Below are positions 6,124-12,813 of a stretch of DNA of 16,988 bases, piece after piece. The notes under the pieces are model-generated. The model saw only the letters and a list, made by a program, of their open reading frames with translations, did not search any database and had not been told where the DNA came from. This DNA is from an uncultured delta proteobacterium (GTDB lineage: Bacteria; Myxococcota_A; Polyangia; Polyangiales; Polyangiaceae), in assembly GCA_903893335.1 (NCBI GenBank), contig CAITLX010000075.1, positions 1 to 16,988 on the forward strand, given 5' to 3'. A program made the translations under genes and the position numbers. Positions within the stretch are counted from its first letter, which is position 1, and each line of letters begins with the position of its first letter.

Positions 6124-7026
6124 TCAGCGTCGGCCGCGGGCGCGGCTGCGCAGCACGATGGCGGCGGAGCTTGCGGCGAGCGTCACCGCCAGCAGCATGA
6201 GCACGGTGGCGCCGAGCAGAGGGCGCGTGCGCGCCGGGTCGGGCGACTGCGTGGCCAGCACGTACGCGTGGTAGCCGAGGCTCATGAACGGGTCGGCCGG
6301 CGACGTCGGCAGCGACGGCAGGTAGTAGGCGACGCCGGTGAAGAGGATGGGCGCGACCTCGCCCGCGCCGCGGCCGATCGCCAGCACGGTGCCCGTCATG
6401 ATGCCGGGCAGCGCCTCGGGGATGAGCACGCGCACGATCGTCTGCCAGCGCGTCGCGCCGAGCGCGAGGCTCGCGTCGAGCAGGTCGCGCGGCACCGTGC
6501 GCATCGCCTGCTCGGCCGACACGACCACCACCGGCAGCGTGAGCAGCGCGAGCGTGAGCGCCGACCAGACGAGCGCCGGCTTGCCCCACACCGGGCCCGC
6601 CGTCTGCAGCACGGCGTCCATGCGCTTGCCGACGACCGAGACGAAGAAGCCGAGGCCGAACAGGCCGAACACCACCGCGGGCACCGCCGCGAGGTTGGCG
6701 ACCGCGACGCGCACGAGCGTCGCGCGCCGGCTCGCCTTCGGCACGTAGGCGACGAGCCACACGGCCGTCGCCACGCCCGCGGGCACCGCGACCACCGTCA
6801 TGCCGAGCGTGAGCAGCGCGGTGCCGACGATCGCGGGCAGCACGCCTCCGGCGCGCATGCCGTCGCGCGGGGGCTGCGAGAGGAACGTCCAGGTCAGCGC
6901 CGAGCCGCCGCTCGTCACGGCGTCGCCGAGCACGAGCACCAGCAGCGCCACGAGCACGAGCGTGGCCGACGCCCCCGCGACCCACAGGGCGCGCTCGCCC
7001 GTCCGGGACCGACGCTTGCGCGTCAT
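6124..7026 (-). CDS. pstA: Phosphate ABC transporter permease PstA
   Basis: A 300-aa inner-membrane permease subunit of the Pst importer. ATG at 7026 overlaps the pstC stop as ATGA (7023-7026), which implies translational coupling and fixes the start. The sequence shows an N-terminal membrane segment (about 14-34), several further hydrophobic segments, and the cytoplasmic coupling (EAA-type) loop LALGATRWQTIVRVLIPEA followed by PGIMTGTVLAIGRGAGEVAP, which is highly characteristic of PstA. It pairs with PstC to form the channel and would contact PstB. The last gene of the minus-strand pstSCA operon, ending 82 bp from the convergent pstB stop. Confidence 0.95.
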   Translation of the reverse strand: MTRKRRSRTGERALWVAGASATLVLVALLVLVLGDAVTSGGSALTWTFLSQPPRDGMRAGGVLPAIVGTALLTLGMTVVAVPAGVATAVWLVAYVPKASRRATLVRVAVANLAAVPAVVFGLFGLGFFVSVVGKRMDAVLQTAGPVWGKPALVWSALTLALLTLPVVVVSAEQAMRTVPRDLLDASLALGATRWQTIVRVLIPEALPGIMTGTVLAIGRGAGEVAPILFTGVAYYLPSLPTSPADPFMSLGYHAYVLATQSPDPARTRPLLGATVLMLLAVTLAASSAAIVLRSRARGRR

Positions 7027-8033
7027 GAGCCCGTCCCGAGCTTGCGGCGCATGTGGCGCATGGCCGCGTCGCTCGCGACGTTGACCCCGAGGCTGACGAC
7101 GACGAGCATCGCGCCGAGCACGAAGAGCACGTGCCAGTGGGCGCTGCCCACGGTGACCTCGCCGAGCTCCTGAGCGATGGTGGCGGTGACGGTGCGGGTC
7201 GACAGGCCGAGGTCGGTGTCGAAGATCGCGGCGTTGCCCGAGGCGAGCAGCACGATCATCGTCTCGCCGAGCGCGCGCGCGGCGCCGAGCGCGATGCCCG
7301 CGAGGATGCCCGGCGACGCGGCGGGCAGCACGATGCCGAGCGCGACGTGGCGCCGGTCGGCCCCGAGCGCGCGCCCCGCGGCGCGGTACGAGTCGGGCAC
7401 CGCGCGCAGGGCGTCCTCGGCGACGGTGAACACGAGCGGCGCCACCGCGAGCGAGAGCGCGAGGCCGGCGACCAGCGCGTTGAGCCGGTGCGGCGTGTGC
7501 GCGGCCCTCTGCACCCACGAGGCGAGCACCGAGAGGGCGAAGACGCCGACGACGACCGAGGGCACGCCCGCGAGCAGCTCGACGACGATCTTCACGGGCT
7601 GGCGCGCGCGGGCGGGGGCGAACTCCGACACCCACAGCGCGGCCATCACGGCGACGGGCGTCGCCACGAGCAGCGCGACGAGCGTCACCTTGAGGCTGCC
7701 GAGCAGCAGCGGCAGGAGGTTGAGCTTCGGCGGCTCGGCGACCGGCTGCCAGACGAACTGCCACGCGCCGTCGGCTGCGGCCGTGGGCGAGAAGAGTGAG
7801 CCGGCCGGCACCTCGAGCGCGAGCGCCGCGTCGGCGAACAGCGGCACGGCCTCGCGCAGCACGAAGAAGAGCACGGCCCCCACGGCTGCGACCGCGCCGT
7901 ACGCGGTCACGCGCACGAGCCCCTCGGCGAGCCGCTCGAGCGGCCGAGGGCGCCGGGCGAGCGACGCCCGCGGCCGCGCCGTGGCGGGGGCCACGGCGAG
8001 CGGCAGCGGGTGCACGGTGGGCTCGGCGTCCAA
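7023..8033 (-). CDS. pstC: Phosphate ABC transporter permease PstC
   Basis: A 336-aa membrane permease partner of PstA. After a cytoplasmic N-terminus comes a membrane segment (GAVAAVGAVLFFVLREA) and the PstC-type region LPLLLGSLKVTLVALLVATP. Then follow ELLAGVPSVVVGVFAL and the coupling loop GRALGADRRHVALGIVLPAA with ARALGETMIVLLASGN. The last phrase (ARALGET) is a strong PstC marker. No ATG is available at the expected position. TTG at 8033 is 6 nt after the pstS stop; GTG at 8015 is an alternative, and neither has a good ribosome-binding site, so coupling to pstS translation is likely. Confidence 0.92.
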   Translation of the reverse strand: MDAEPTVHPLPLAVAPATARPRASLARRPRPLERLAEGLVRVTAYGAVAAVGAVLFFVLREAVPLFADAALALEVPAGSLFSPTAAADGAWQFVWQPVAEPPKLNLLPLLLGSLKVTLVALLVATPVAVMAALWVSEFAPARARQPVKIVVELLAGVPSVVVGVFALSVLASWVQRAAHTPHRLNALVAGLALSLAVAPLVFTVAEDALRAVPDSYRAAGRALGADRRHVALGIVLPAASPGILAGIALGAARALGETMIVLLASGNAAIFDTDLGLSTRTVTATIAQELGEVTVGSAHWHVLFVLGAMLVVVSLGVNVASDAAMRHMRRKLGTGS

Positions 8034-8039
8034 GGGGGG

Positions 8040-8930
8040 TCAGCGCTTGGGGACGGGGAAGTAGCCGACGTCGTCGATGACCTTCTGGCCCTCGGGCCCC
8101 TTCACCCACGCGACGAACGAGGCGGCCTCGCCGGTCGGCGCGCCCGCCGTGTAGAAGAAGAGCGAGCGGGCGAGCGGGTAGCTGCCGTCGAGGGCCGTCT
8201 CGCGAGACGGCGCGACGGGCGTGGAGGCGTCGTCCTTGCGCACGGGCACGGCGCGCACGCCGGCGAGGTAGGCGATGCCGCCGTAGCCGATGCCGGCCTT
8301 GTCGGACCCGACGGCGCTGGCGACGGCGGCGGTGCCGGCGAGCGTCTGCACGGCGGAGGCGAAGTCCTTGTTCGCGAGGACGTGCTCCTTGAAGTAGCCG
8401 TAGGTGCCCGAGTTGTTCTCGCGGCCGTAGAGGATGATCGGCGCGTCGCTGCCGCCGAGGTCGGACCACTTCTTGGTCTCGCCCACGTAGATCTTCGCGA
8501 GCTGAGCGAGCGTGAGCGACGCGATGGGGTTGGACGCGTGGACGTAGACGGCGAGCGCGTCGAGCGCGACGGGCGTCTCGATGGCGTCGGCGTTGCGCGC
8601 GGCCTTCACCTTCGCCTTCTCCTCGGGCTTCATCGGGCGGCTCGACTGGCAGACGTCGGTGGCGCCGTTGGTGAGCGCGGCGATGCCCGTGCCCGAGCCG
8701 CCGCCGGTGATCTGCACCGAGGCGCCGGGGTGCGACGCGCCGTAGGCCTCGGCCCAGCGCTGGCCGAGGATGACCATGGTGTCGGAGCCCTTGATGGTGA
8801 CCGAGCGCGACACCTTCGCGCTGGGGGCGGCGCTCGGAGCGGCTCCGGGCTCGGAGGGGCGCGAGCAGGCGGCGAGGAGCGTGAGCCCGACGAGGGCGGC
8901 GCGACGCGAGAGGGCGTTGTGGTCGTTCAT
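8040..8930 (-). CDS. pstS: Phosphate-binding lipoprotein PstS
   Basis: A 296-aa substrate-binding protein that captures phosphate outside the inner membrane and delivers it to PstCA. The start ATG 8930 is chosen because it directly precedes a lipoprotein signal with lipobox LLAAC (Cys22); the frame stays open further upstream, but that extension crosses the regulatory region. Residues 43 onwards give the mature domain: IKGSDTM, GGGSGTGIAAL (phosphate-contacting Ser/Gly/Thr loop), TDVCQSSRPM, IYVGETKKWSDLGG, ENNSGTYGYFKEHVL and GIGYGGIAYL, all typical of PstS. A twin-arginine pair (SRRAAL) precedes the hydrophobic core, so export could be by Tat. First gene of pstSCA, under a minus-strand Pho box. 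Confidence 0.95.
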   Translation of the reverse strand: MNDHNALSRRAALVGLTLLAACSRPSEPGAAPSAAPSAKVSRSVTIKGSDTMVILGQRWAEAYGASHPGASVQITGGGSGTGIAALTNGATDVCQSSRPMKPEEKAKVKAARNADAIETPVALDALAVYVHASNPIASLTLAQLAKIYVGETKKWSDLGGSDAPIILYGRENNSGTYGYFKEHVLANKDFASAVQTLAGTAAVASAVGSDKAGIGYGGIAYLAGVRAVPVRKDDASTPVAPSRETALDGSYPLARSLFFYTAGAPTGEAASFVAWVKGPEGQKVIDDVGYFPVPKR

Positions 8931-8954
8931 GAGGGCGCAGCGTCGCTTCGCCCG

Positions 8955-8972
8955 GTGACGAACGCGTGACGC
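8955..8972 (-). promoter_or_regulatory. Pho box upstream of pstS
   Basis: Read on the minus strand: GCGTCAC (8972-8966), GCGT, TCGTCAC (8961-8955), a 7+4+7 direct repeat. A weak -10-like GACGCT or ACGCTG lies about 11 nt downstream (8944-8938), placing the transcript start within a few nt of the pstS ATG at 8930. Confidence 0.65.
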
Positions 8973-8998
8973 GCACGCGCCACCGAGGAAAACCCAAG

Positions 8999-9016
8999 CT
9001 GTCACGCCTTCGTCAC
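8999..9016 (+). promoter_or_regulatory. Pho box upstream of phoR
   Basis: CTGTCAC (8999-9005), GCCT, TCGTCAC (9010-9016) is a 7+4+7 direct repeat close to the E. coli Pho box consensus. The -10-like TAGCTT (9028-9033) lies exactly 11 nt downstream, the spacing seen in PhoB-activated promoters where the box replaces the -35. Confidence 0.7.
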
Positions 9017-9027
9017 CCGCGGCGCGC

Positions 9028-9033
9028 TAGCTT
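9028..9033 (+). promoter_or_regulatory. -10 element of phoR promoter
   Basis: TAGCTT preceded by GCGC, 13 nt before TTG 9041. Same TAG-type hexamer as seen before 713, 12814, 14995 and 16434. Transcription would start at about 9040. Confidence 0.5.
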
Positions 9034-9040
9034 GTCCCGC

Positions 9041-10852
9041 TTGGCAGGTCCCTTGAAGCTCGGCATCCGCGGAAAGCTCTTCTTCCTCTCGCTGGCGATG
9101 CTGGCGGTGGCGGTGCTCGTCCTCGACGCGTACGTCTCGTCCGCGCTGCGTGCGTCCATCGAGGACCGCATGGCCGACGACCTTCACGTGCGCTGCCAGC
9201 TCGTGCGCGACGCCGCCGGCGGCGTGCCCGTGGCCGACGCGCCGGCCAAGGCGTCGGCGCTCGCGCGCACCGCGCTCGTGCGCGTGACGCTCATCGACCG
9301 CGAGGGGCGGGTCGTCGGCGACTCGGAGGTCGAGCCCGGCCAGCTCTCCGGGGTGGAGAACCACCGCGACCGCCCCGAGGTGCGCGAGGCGCTCGCCGAG
9401 GGCTCGGGCGTCGCGCACCGCGCGAGCTCGACCATCCACCACCCGCTGCTCTACGTCGCCGAGCGCGTCGACGTGCCCGGCCCCATCGCGGTGGTGCGCC
9501 TCGCGGTCTCGCTCGCGCCGGTCGAGGCCGCCGTGGGGCGCGCGCGCCACCTGCTCGCGGTCGGCACGGCCATCGCCATCGTGGTCGCGGCGGCCCTCTC
9601 GAGCCTGGGCGCGCACCTCGTCACGCGCCCGCTGCGCGAGCTGCGCGACGCGGCGGCGGCGATGACCGGCGACCTCGCGGTGCGCACGCGCGTGCGCTCG
9701 GACGACGAGGCAGGCGCGCTCGGCACCGCGCTCGACCAGCTCGCCGACAACCTCTCGCGCTCGCTCGAGCGCCTCGCGCGCGAGCGCGACCGCCTCGGCG
9801 CCGTGCTCGAGACGATGGACGACGGCGTGCTGGTGACGGCCGCCGACGGCACGATCGTGCTGGCCAACGCGGCGGTGCGCGACCTGCTCGGCGCGCGCGA
9901 CGTGCTCGACGGGCGCACCCCGCTCGAGGTCGCGCGCAGCGCCGAGCTGGCCGAGCTTCTCGACGACGTCGCGCGCACGCGCGCCGCCGCGAGCCGCGAG
10001 ATCGAGACCGCGACGCCGGTCGCGCGCCGCCTGCGGGTGCGCGCGACGCCGCTCGCGGGCGACGGCGCGCCGGGGGTCGTCGCGGTGCTCTCCGACGTCA
10101 CCGAGCTGCGTCGCCTCGAGACGATGCGCCGCGACTTCGTGGCCAACGTCTCGCACGAGCTGCGCACGCCCATTGCGGCGATCCGCGCCGCCGCCGAGAC
10201 GCTCGAGGGGGGCGCGCTCGCCGACCCCGACGCCGCGCGCGACTTCGTCGCCATCGTCGCGCGCCACGGCGCGCGCCTGCACCAGCTCGTCGAGGACCTG
10301 CTCGACCTCAGCCGCATCGAGGCCCAGCGCCTCGAGCTGCGCCTCGAGCCGGTCACGGCGGTCGCCGCGCTCGACCACGTCGTCGCGCTCAACGCGCTCG
10401 CCGCCGAGCGCCACCGCGTCGTGCTGCGGCGCGGCGCGTGCCCCGAGTCGGCCCTGGTGCGCGCCGACCGGCGCGCGCTCGACCAGGTGCTCGGCAACCT
10501 CATCGACAACGCCGTGAAGTACGGCGGCGTCGGCTGCGCCATCACGCTCGGCGCCAGCGTCGTCGGCGACGACGTCGCCCTCTCGGTCGCCGACACGGGG
10601 CCGGGCATCGCGCCCGAGCACCTGCCGCGCCTGTTCGAGCGCTTCTACCGCGTCGACCGCGGCCGCTCGCGCGACGTCGGCGGCACCGGCCTCGGCCTCG
10701 CCATCGTCAAGCACCTCGCCGAGGCGATGGGTGGGCGCGTCTCGGTCACCAGCGCCGTGGGCGCGGGCACCACCTTCATCGTCCACCTGCCGTCCGCGCG
10801 CCTCGCGCCAGCCCTGGAGGCCTCCGATGCCCAGCATGCACACAAGCCGTGA
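9041..10852 (+). CDS. phoR: Phosphate regulon sensor histidine kinase PhoR
   Basis: A membrane histidine kinase, 603 aa from TTG 9041. Domains: TM1 about 12-32, extracytoplasmic sensor about 33-168, TM2 about 171-194, HAMP about 195-247, PAS about 250-355. HisKA follows with phosphorylated H372 in ANVSHELRTP, then HATPase with N-box NLIDNAVKYG (from 486) and later DTGPGIAPEHLPRLFERFYR and GGTGLGLAIVKH. This is the PhoR architecture (sensor, HAMP, PAS, kinase), longer than the enterobacterial form. It would phosphorylate PhoB when phosphate is scarce. The frame is open back to 8966, but that region contains the promoter, so TTG 9041 (or 9032, 9053) is preferred; no ATG is available near. The 3' end overlaps phoU by 26 nt. 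Confidence 0.9.
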   Translation: MAGPLKLGIRGKLFFLSLAMLAVAVLVLDAYVSSALRASIEDRMADDLHVRCQLVRDAAGGVPVADAPAKASALARTALVRVTLIDREGRVVGDSEVEPGQLSGVENHRDRPEVREALAEGSGVAHRASSTIHHPLLYVAERVDVPGPIAVVRLAVSLAPVEAAVGRARHLLAVGTAIAIVVAAALSSLGAHLVTRPLRELRDAAAAMTGDLAVRTRVRSDDEAGALGTALDQLADNLSRSLERLARERDRLGAVLETMDDGVLVTAADGTIVLANAAVRDLLGARDVLDGRTPLEVARSAELAELLDDVARTRAAASREIETATPVARRLRVRATPLAGDGAPGVVAVLSDVTELRRLETMRRDFVANVSHELRTPIAAIRAAAETLEGGALADPDAARDFVAIVARHGARLHQLVEDLLDLSRIEAQRLELRLEPVTAVAALDHVVALNALAAERHRVVLRRGACPESALVRADRRALDQVLGNLIDNAVKYGGVGCAITLGASVVGDDVALSVADTGPGIAPEHLPRLFERFYRVDRGRSRDVGGTGLGLAIVKHLAEAMGGRVSVTSAVGAGTTFIVHLPSARLAPALEASDAQHAHKP

Positions 10853-11519
10853 GTTCGAGTCCGAGCTGCGCGAGCTGCGCGGCCACCTGCTCGCGATGGG
10901 GGCGCGGTGCGAGCGCATCGTGCGCGTGGCGCTCGAGGTCTTCGCCTCGGGCGAGCTCGAGCGCGAGGGGGAGGTGCGCGCGATCGACGCGCGCATCGAC
11001 CGCGACCAGATGGAGATCGACGCGATGGCGCTGCGCATCCTCGCGCTGCGCCAGCCGGTCGCCCACGATCTGCGCCTGCTCGCCACGACGTTCAAGCTCG
11101 TGACCGACCTCGAGCGCATCGGCGACGAGGCGGTCAACATCACCGAGCGCGCCGGCGAGGTCGAGCGCGACGCGACGCCCTTCCCCCAGCCGCACCTCGC
11201 CACCATGGGCATGCTCACCCAGCAGATGCTGCGCGACGCGCTCGACGCCTTCGTCGACGCCGACGCGGCGCGCGCCGAGCGGGTGCTCGCCGCCGACGAC
11301 GACGTCGACGCGCTCTACGGCCGAACCCGCCGCGAGACGGTCGAGCTGCTCGCCGAGGCGCCCGCCCGGCTGCGCACGGGCATGGCCGTCGTGGCCGCCG
11401 CCAAGTGCCTCGAGCGCATCGCCGACCACGCCACCAACGTCGCCGAGGAGGTCATTTTCATGGTCCGAGGCGACGACGTTCGGCACGGCGGCGGGCAGCC
11501 GCAAGCCGAGCGGCCTTGA
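10827..11519 (+). CDS. phoU: Phosphate signalling protein PhoU
   Basis: A 230-aa helical-bundle protein that links the Pst transporter to PhoR and keeps the Pho response off when phosphate is plentiful. It shows the two PhoU repeats with metal-binding E/DxxxD signatures: DLERIGDEAVNI (94-105) and CLERIADHATNVAE (194-207), the latter almost diagnostic. ATG 10827 follows GGAGG (10816-10820) by 6 nt; ATG 10836 is an alternative. The gene begins inside the end of phoR, so the two are translationally coupled; in E. coli phoU instead follows pstB. The C-terminus ends in a polar Gly/Gln tail. Confidence 0.95.
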   Translation: MPSMHTSREFESELRELRGHLLAMGARCERIVRVALEVFASGELEREGEVRAIDARIDRDQMEIDAMALRILALRQPVAHDLRLLATTFKLVTDLERIGDEAVNITERAGEVERDATPFPQPHLATMGMLTQQMLRDALDAFVDADAARAERVLAADDDVDALYGRTRRETVELLAEAPARLRTGMAVVAAAKCLERIADHATNVAEEVIFMVRGDDVRHGGGQPQAERP

Positions 11520-11567
11520 TCCCGAGCGCGACCTCTGGAAAGGTCCGCGCCCCACGAAGGAGCCAAC

Positions 11568-11732
11568 ATGGGCAACCACGACCGTCGTAACTCGATGAAG
11601 ATGCGCCGCCGCAAGGCGCAGGCGAAGAAGAAGATCCGCGATCAGAAGGTGAATCCGCCGAAGAAGCCGGCCGCCGCAGCGAAGGCCAAGAAGCCGGCCA
11701 AGAAGGCCGTCGCGGCCCCCGCGAGCGAGTGA
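11568..11732 (+). CDS. 54-aa Lys/Arg/Ala-rich basic protein
   Basis: A short ORF with a near-ideal ribosome-binding site AAGGAG (11557-11562), 5 nt before ATG. The N-terminal 28 residues are Arg/Lys-rich (DRRNSMKMRRRKAQAKKK), the rest is a Lys/Ala/Pro tail (KKPAAAAKAKKPAKK). This resembles nucleic-acid-binding histone H1-like tails, but I do not recognise a characterised family. It has no signal peptide or membrane segment. It lies 48 nt after phoU on the same strand and is followed by a strong hairpin, so it could be the last cistron of phoR-phoU. Coding is supported by the ribosome-binding site and by third-position G/C; the function is unknown. DNA or ribosome/RNA binding is inference from charge alone. 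Confidence 0.7.
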   Translation: MGNHDRRNSMKMRRRKAQAKKKIRDQKVNPPKKPAAAAKAKKPAKKAVAAPASE

Positions 11733-11738
11733 CGCTGG

Positions 11739-11766
11739 GCGCCCCGGGCGAACAGGCCCGGGGCGC
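11739..11766 (+). terminator. Strong hairpin after the small basic gene
   Basis: GCGCCCCGGGC (11739-11749), a 6-nt loop, GCCCGGGGCGC (11756-11766): a perfect 11-bp stem 6 nt after the stop codon. No long U-run follows, though a CTCTT occurs at about 11776. Likely end of the phoR-phoU-basic protein transcript. Confidence 0.6.
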
Positions 11767-11870
11767 GAGCGTGCTCTTCGACGCCCCGCGGCTCGCAGGG
11801 CGGCGCGTCGCGGCGTGTCCGGCGAGCAGAATCGACTACCCCAGCCCGCTCCCCGCGGTGACCCGCGCCT

Positions 11871-11884
11871 GGCCCCTGGGGGCC
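11871..11884 (-). terminator. Hairpin downstream of pyrH
   Basis: GGCCC (11871-11875), loop CTGG, GGGCC (11880-11884), about 50 nt beyond the pyrH stop codon. Short stem and no U-tract, so weakly supported. Confidence 0.3.
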
Positions 11885-11891
11885 GGTCGCC

Positions 11892-11967
11892 GGGCTCAGT
11901 CGTCGAGACCGTGCCGAGCGGTTCGCCGGGCTCAGTCCTCGATGATGACGGTGCCGAGCTGCTCGCC
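11892..11967 (-). repeat. Imperfect tandem repeat: degenerate copy of the pyrH 3' end
   Basis: Unit A (11928-11967, 40 bp) is the 3' end of pyrH with its stop codon. Unit B (11892-11927, 36 bp) lies directly downstream and repeats it, including the start GGGCTCAGTC and the core GTGCCGAGC, with a 4-bp deletion and a few substitutions. Translated in the matching frame, unit B reads GEPLGTVSTTE against GEQLGTVIIED in the gene. Confidence 0.7.
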
Positions 11968-12699
11968 CTTGCAGACGCGCATGATGTTGCCGCGCTCGGT
12001 GAGCTTGAAGACGCGGATGGGCATGCGGTTCTCGCGGCAGAGCGTGACCGCGGTCGAGTCCATCACGCCGATGCGATCGGCGAGGAACCGGCTGAAGGTG
12101 ACCTGCGCGTACATCTTCGCGTCCGGGTGGCGCGCCGGGTCGCGGTCGTAGATGCCGTTGACCTTCGTCGCCTTGAAGAGCGCGTCGGCGTGGATCTCCA
12201 TCGCGCGCAGCGCGGCGGCGGTGTCGGTCGAGAAGTAGGGGTTGCCCGTGCCGGCCGCGAAGATGACGATGCGCCCCTTCTCGAGGTGGCGCACGGCGCG
12301 CCGGCGGATGTAGGGCTCGGCGACCTGGCGGATCTCGAGGGCCGACATGACGCGCGTCGGCACGTTCTTCTTCTCGAGCGAGTCTTGCAGCGCGAGGCCG
12401 TTCATCACGGTCGCGAGCATGCCCATGTAGTCGCTCTGCGAGCGGTCCATGCCGGCGCTCGCGCCCTTGAGGCCGCGGAAGATGTTGCCGCCGCCGACCA
12501 CGATGCCGATCTGCACGCCCGCGGCGTGCACCTCGGCCAGCTCGCTGGCCAGCGTGCTGAGCACCTCGGGCATGATGCCGAAGCCCCCGTCGACGCCGCA
12601 GAGCGCCTCGCCGCTCAGCTTGAGCAGCACGCGGCTGTACTGCAGCCCGGGCACGAGCGGAGGAGGAGGGAAGATCGACTCGTCGGCTGCGGGCTTCAC
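11932..12699 (-). CDS. pyrH: UMP kinase
   Basis: A 255-aa cytoplasmic bacterial-type UMP kinase (amino-acid kinase fold), phosphorylating UMP to UDP with ATP in pyrimidine nucleotide synthesis. Conserved parts: VLLKLSGEAL (24-33), VVGGGNIFRG (67-76), DYMGMLATVMNGLALQ (90-105), FAAGTGNPYFSTDTAAALRA (147-166), KATKVNGIYDRDP (176-188) and GVMDSTAV (211-218), all typical of PyrH. GTG 12699 is chosen because the frame upstream has no family sequence and a good promoter ends exactly there; the N-terminus is about 15-20 residues longer than many PyrH proteins. The usual neighbours tsf and frr are not in the window. No Shine-Dalgarno sequence is evident, which fits leaderless translation. Confidence 0.95.
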   Translation of the reverse strand: MKPAADESIFPPPPLVPGLQYSRVLLKLSGEALCGVDGGFGIMPEVLSTLASELAEVHAAGVQIGIVVGGGNIFRGLKGASAGMDRSQSDYMGMLATVMNGLALQDSLEKKNVPTRVMSALEIRQVAEPYIRRRAVRHLEKGRIVIFAAGTGNPYFSTDTAAALRAMEIHADALFKATKVNGIYDRDPARHPDAKMYAQVTFSRFLADRIGVMDSTAVTLCRENRMPIRVFKLTERGNIMRVCKGEQLGTVIIED

Positions 12700-12706
12700 G
12701 GGGCAC

Positions 12707-12735
12707 TCGGTAGCCCCGGCCCAGGGACGGGTCAA
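12707..12735 (-). promoter_or_regulatory. Housekeeping-type promoter of pyrH
   Basis: On the minus strand TTGACC (12735-12730), a 17-bp spacer and TACCGA (12712-12707). The expected start of transcription coincides with the GTG start at 12699, so the mRNA would be leaderless. Confidence 0.5.
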
Positions 12736-12797
12736 CCGCCCGCCGCCCGCGGCGCCCCAGGCGCGTCGGCGGCGCGCTGGCCAGGGCCGAGGTCGCG

Positions 12798-12803
12798 TAG
12801 TAT
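12798..12803 (+). promoter_or_regulatory. -10-like element before the PPIase gene
   Basis: TAGTAT, 16 nt upstream of ATG 12814 (it also covers the first two bases of the in-frame ATG at 12802). No good -35 is seen 17 bp upstream. It supports ATG 12814 over 12802 as start. Confidence 0.4.
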
Positions 12804-12813
12804 GTCGCCCCCG

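Noticed and set aside
6124..8997. 957-codon minus-strand frame that could be read as one long fusion protein
   Set aside because: Only its last 300 codons are pstA. The rest is the out-of-frame shadow of pstC and pstS.
8931..9005. PstS start at 9005 giving 25 extra residues
   Set aside because: The extension crosses the Pho boxes and puts a non-signal sequence before a complete lipoprotein signal beginning at ATG 8930.
8966..9040. N-terminal extension of PhoR from the upstream in-frame start
   Set aside because: It would cover the Pho box and -10 element, is Arg-rich without a family match, and TTG 9041 leads straight into the first membrane segment.
9002..11218. 738-codon minus-strand open frame opposite phoR and phoU
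   Set aside because: Antisense of two unmistakable genes; low-complexity composition and no family features.
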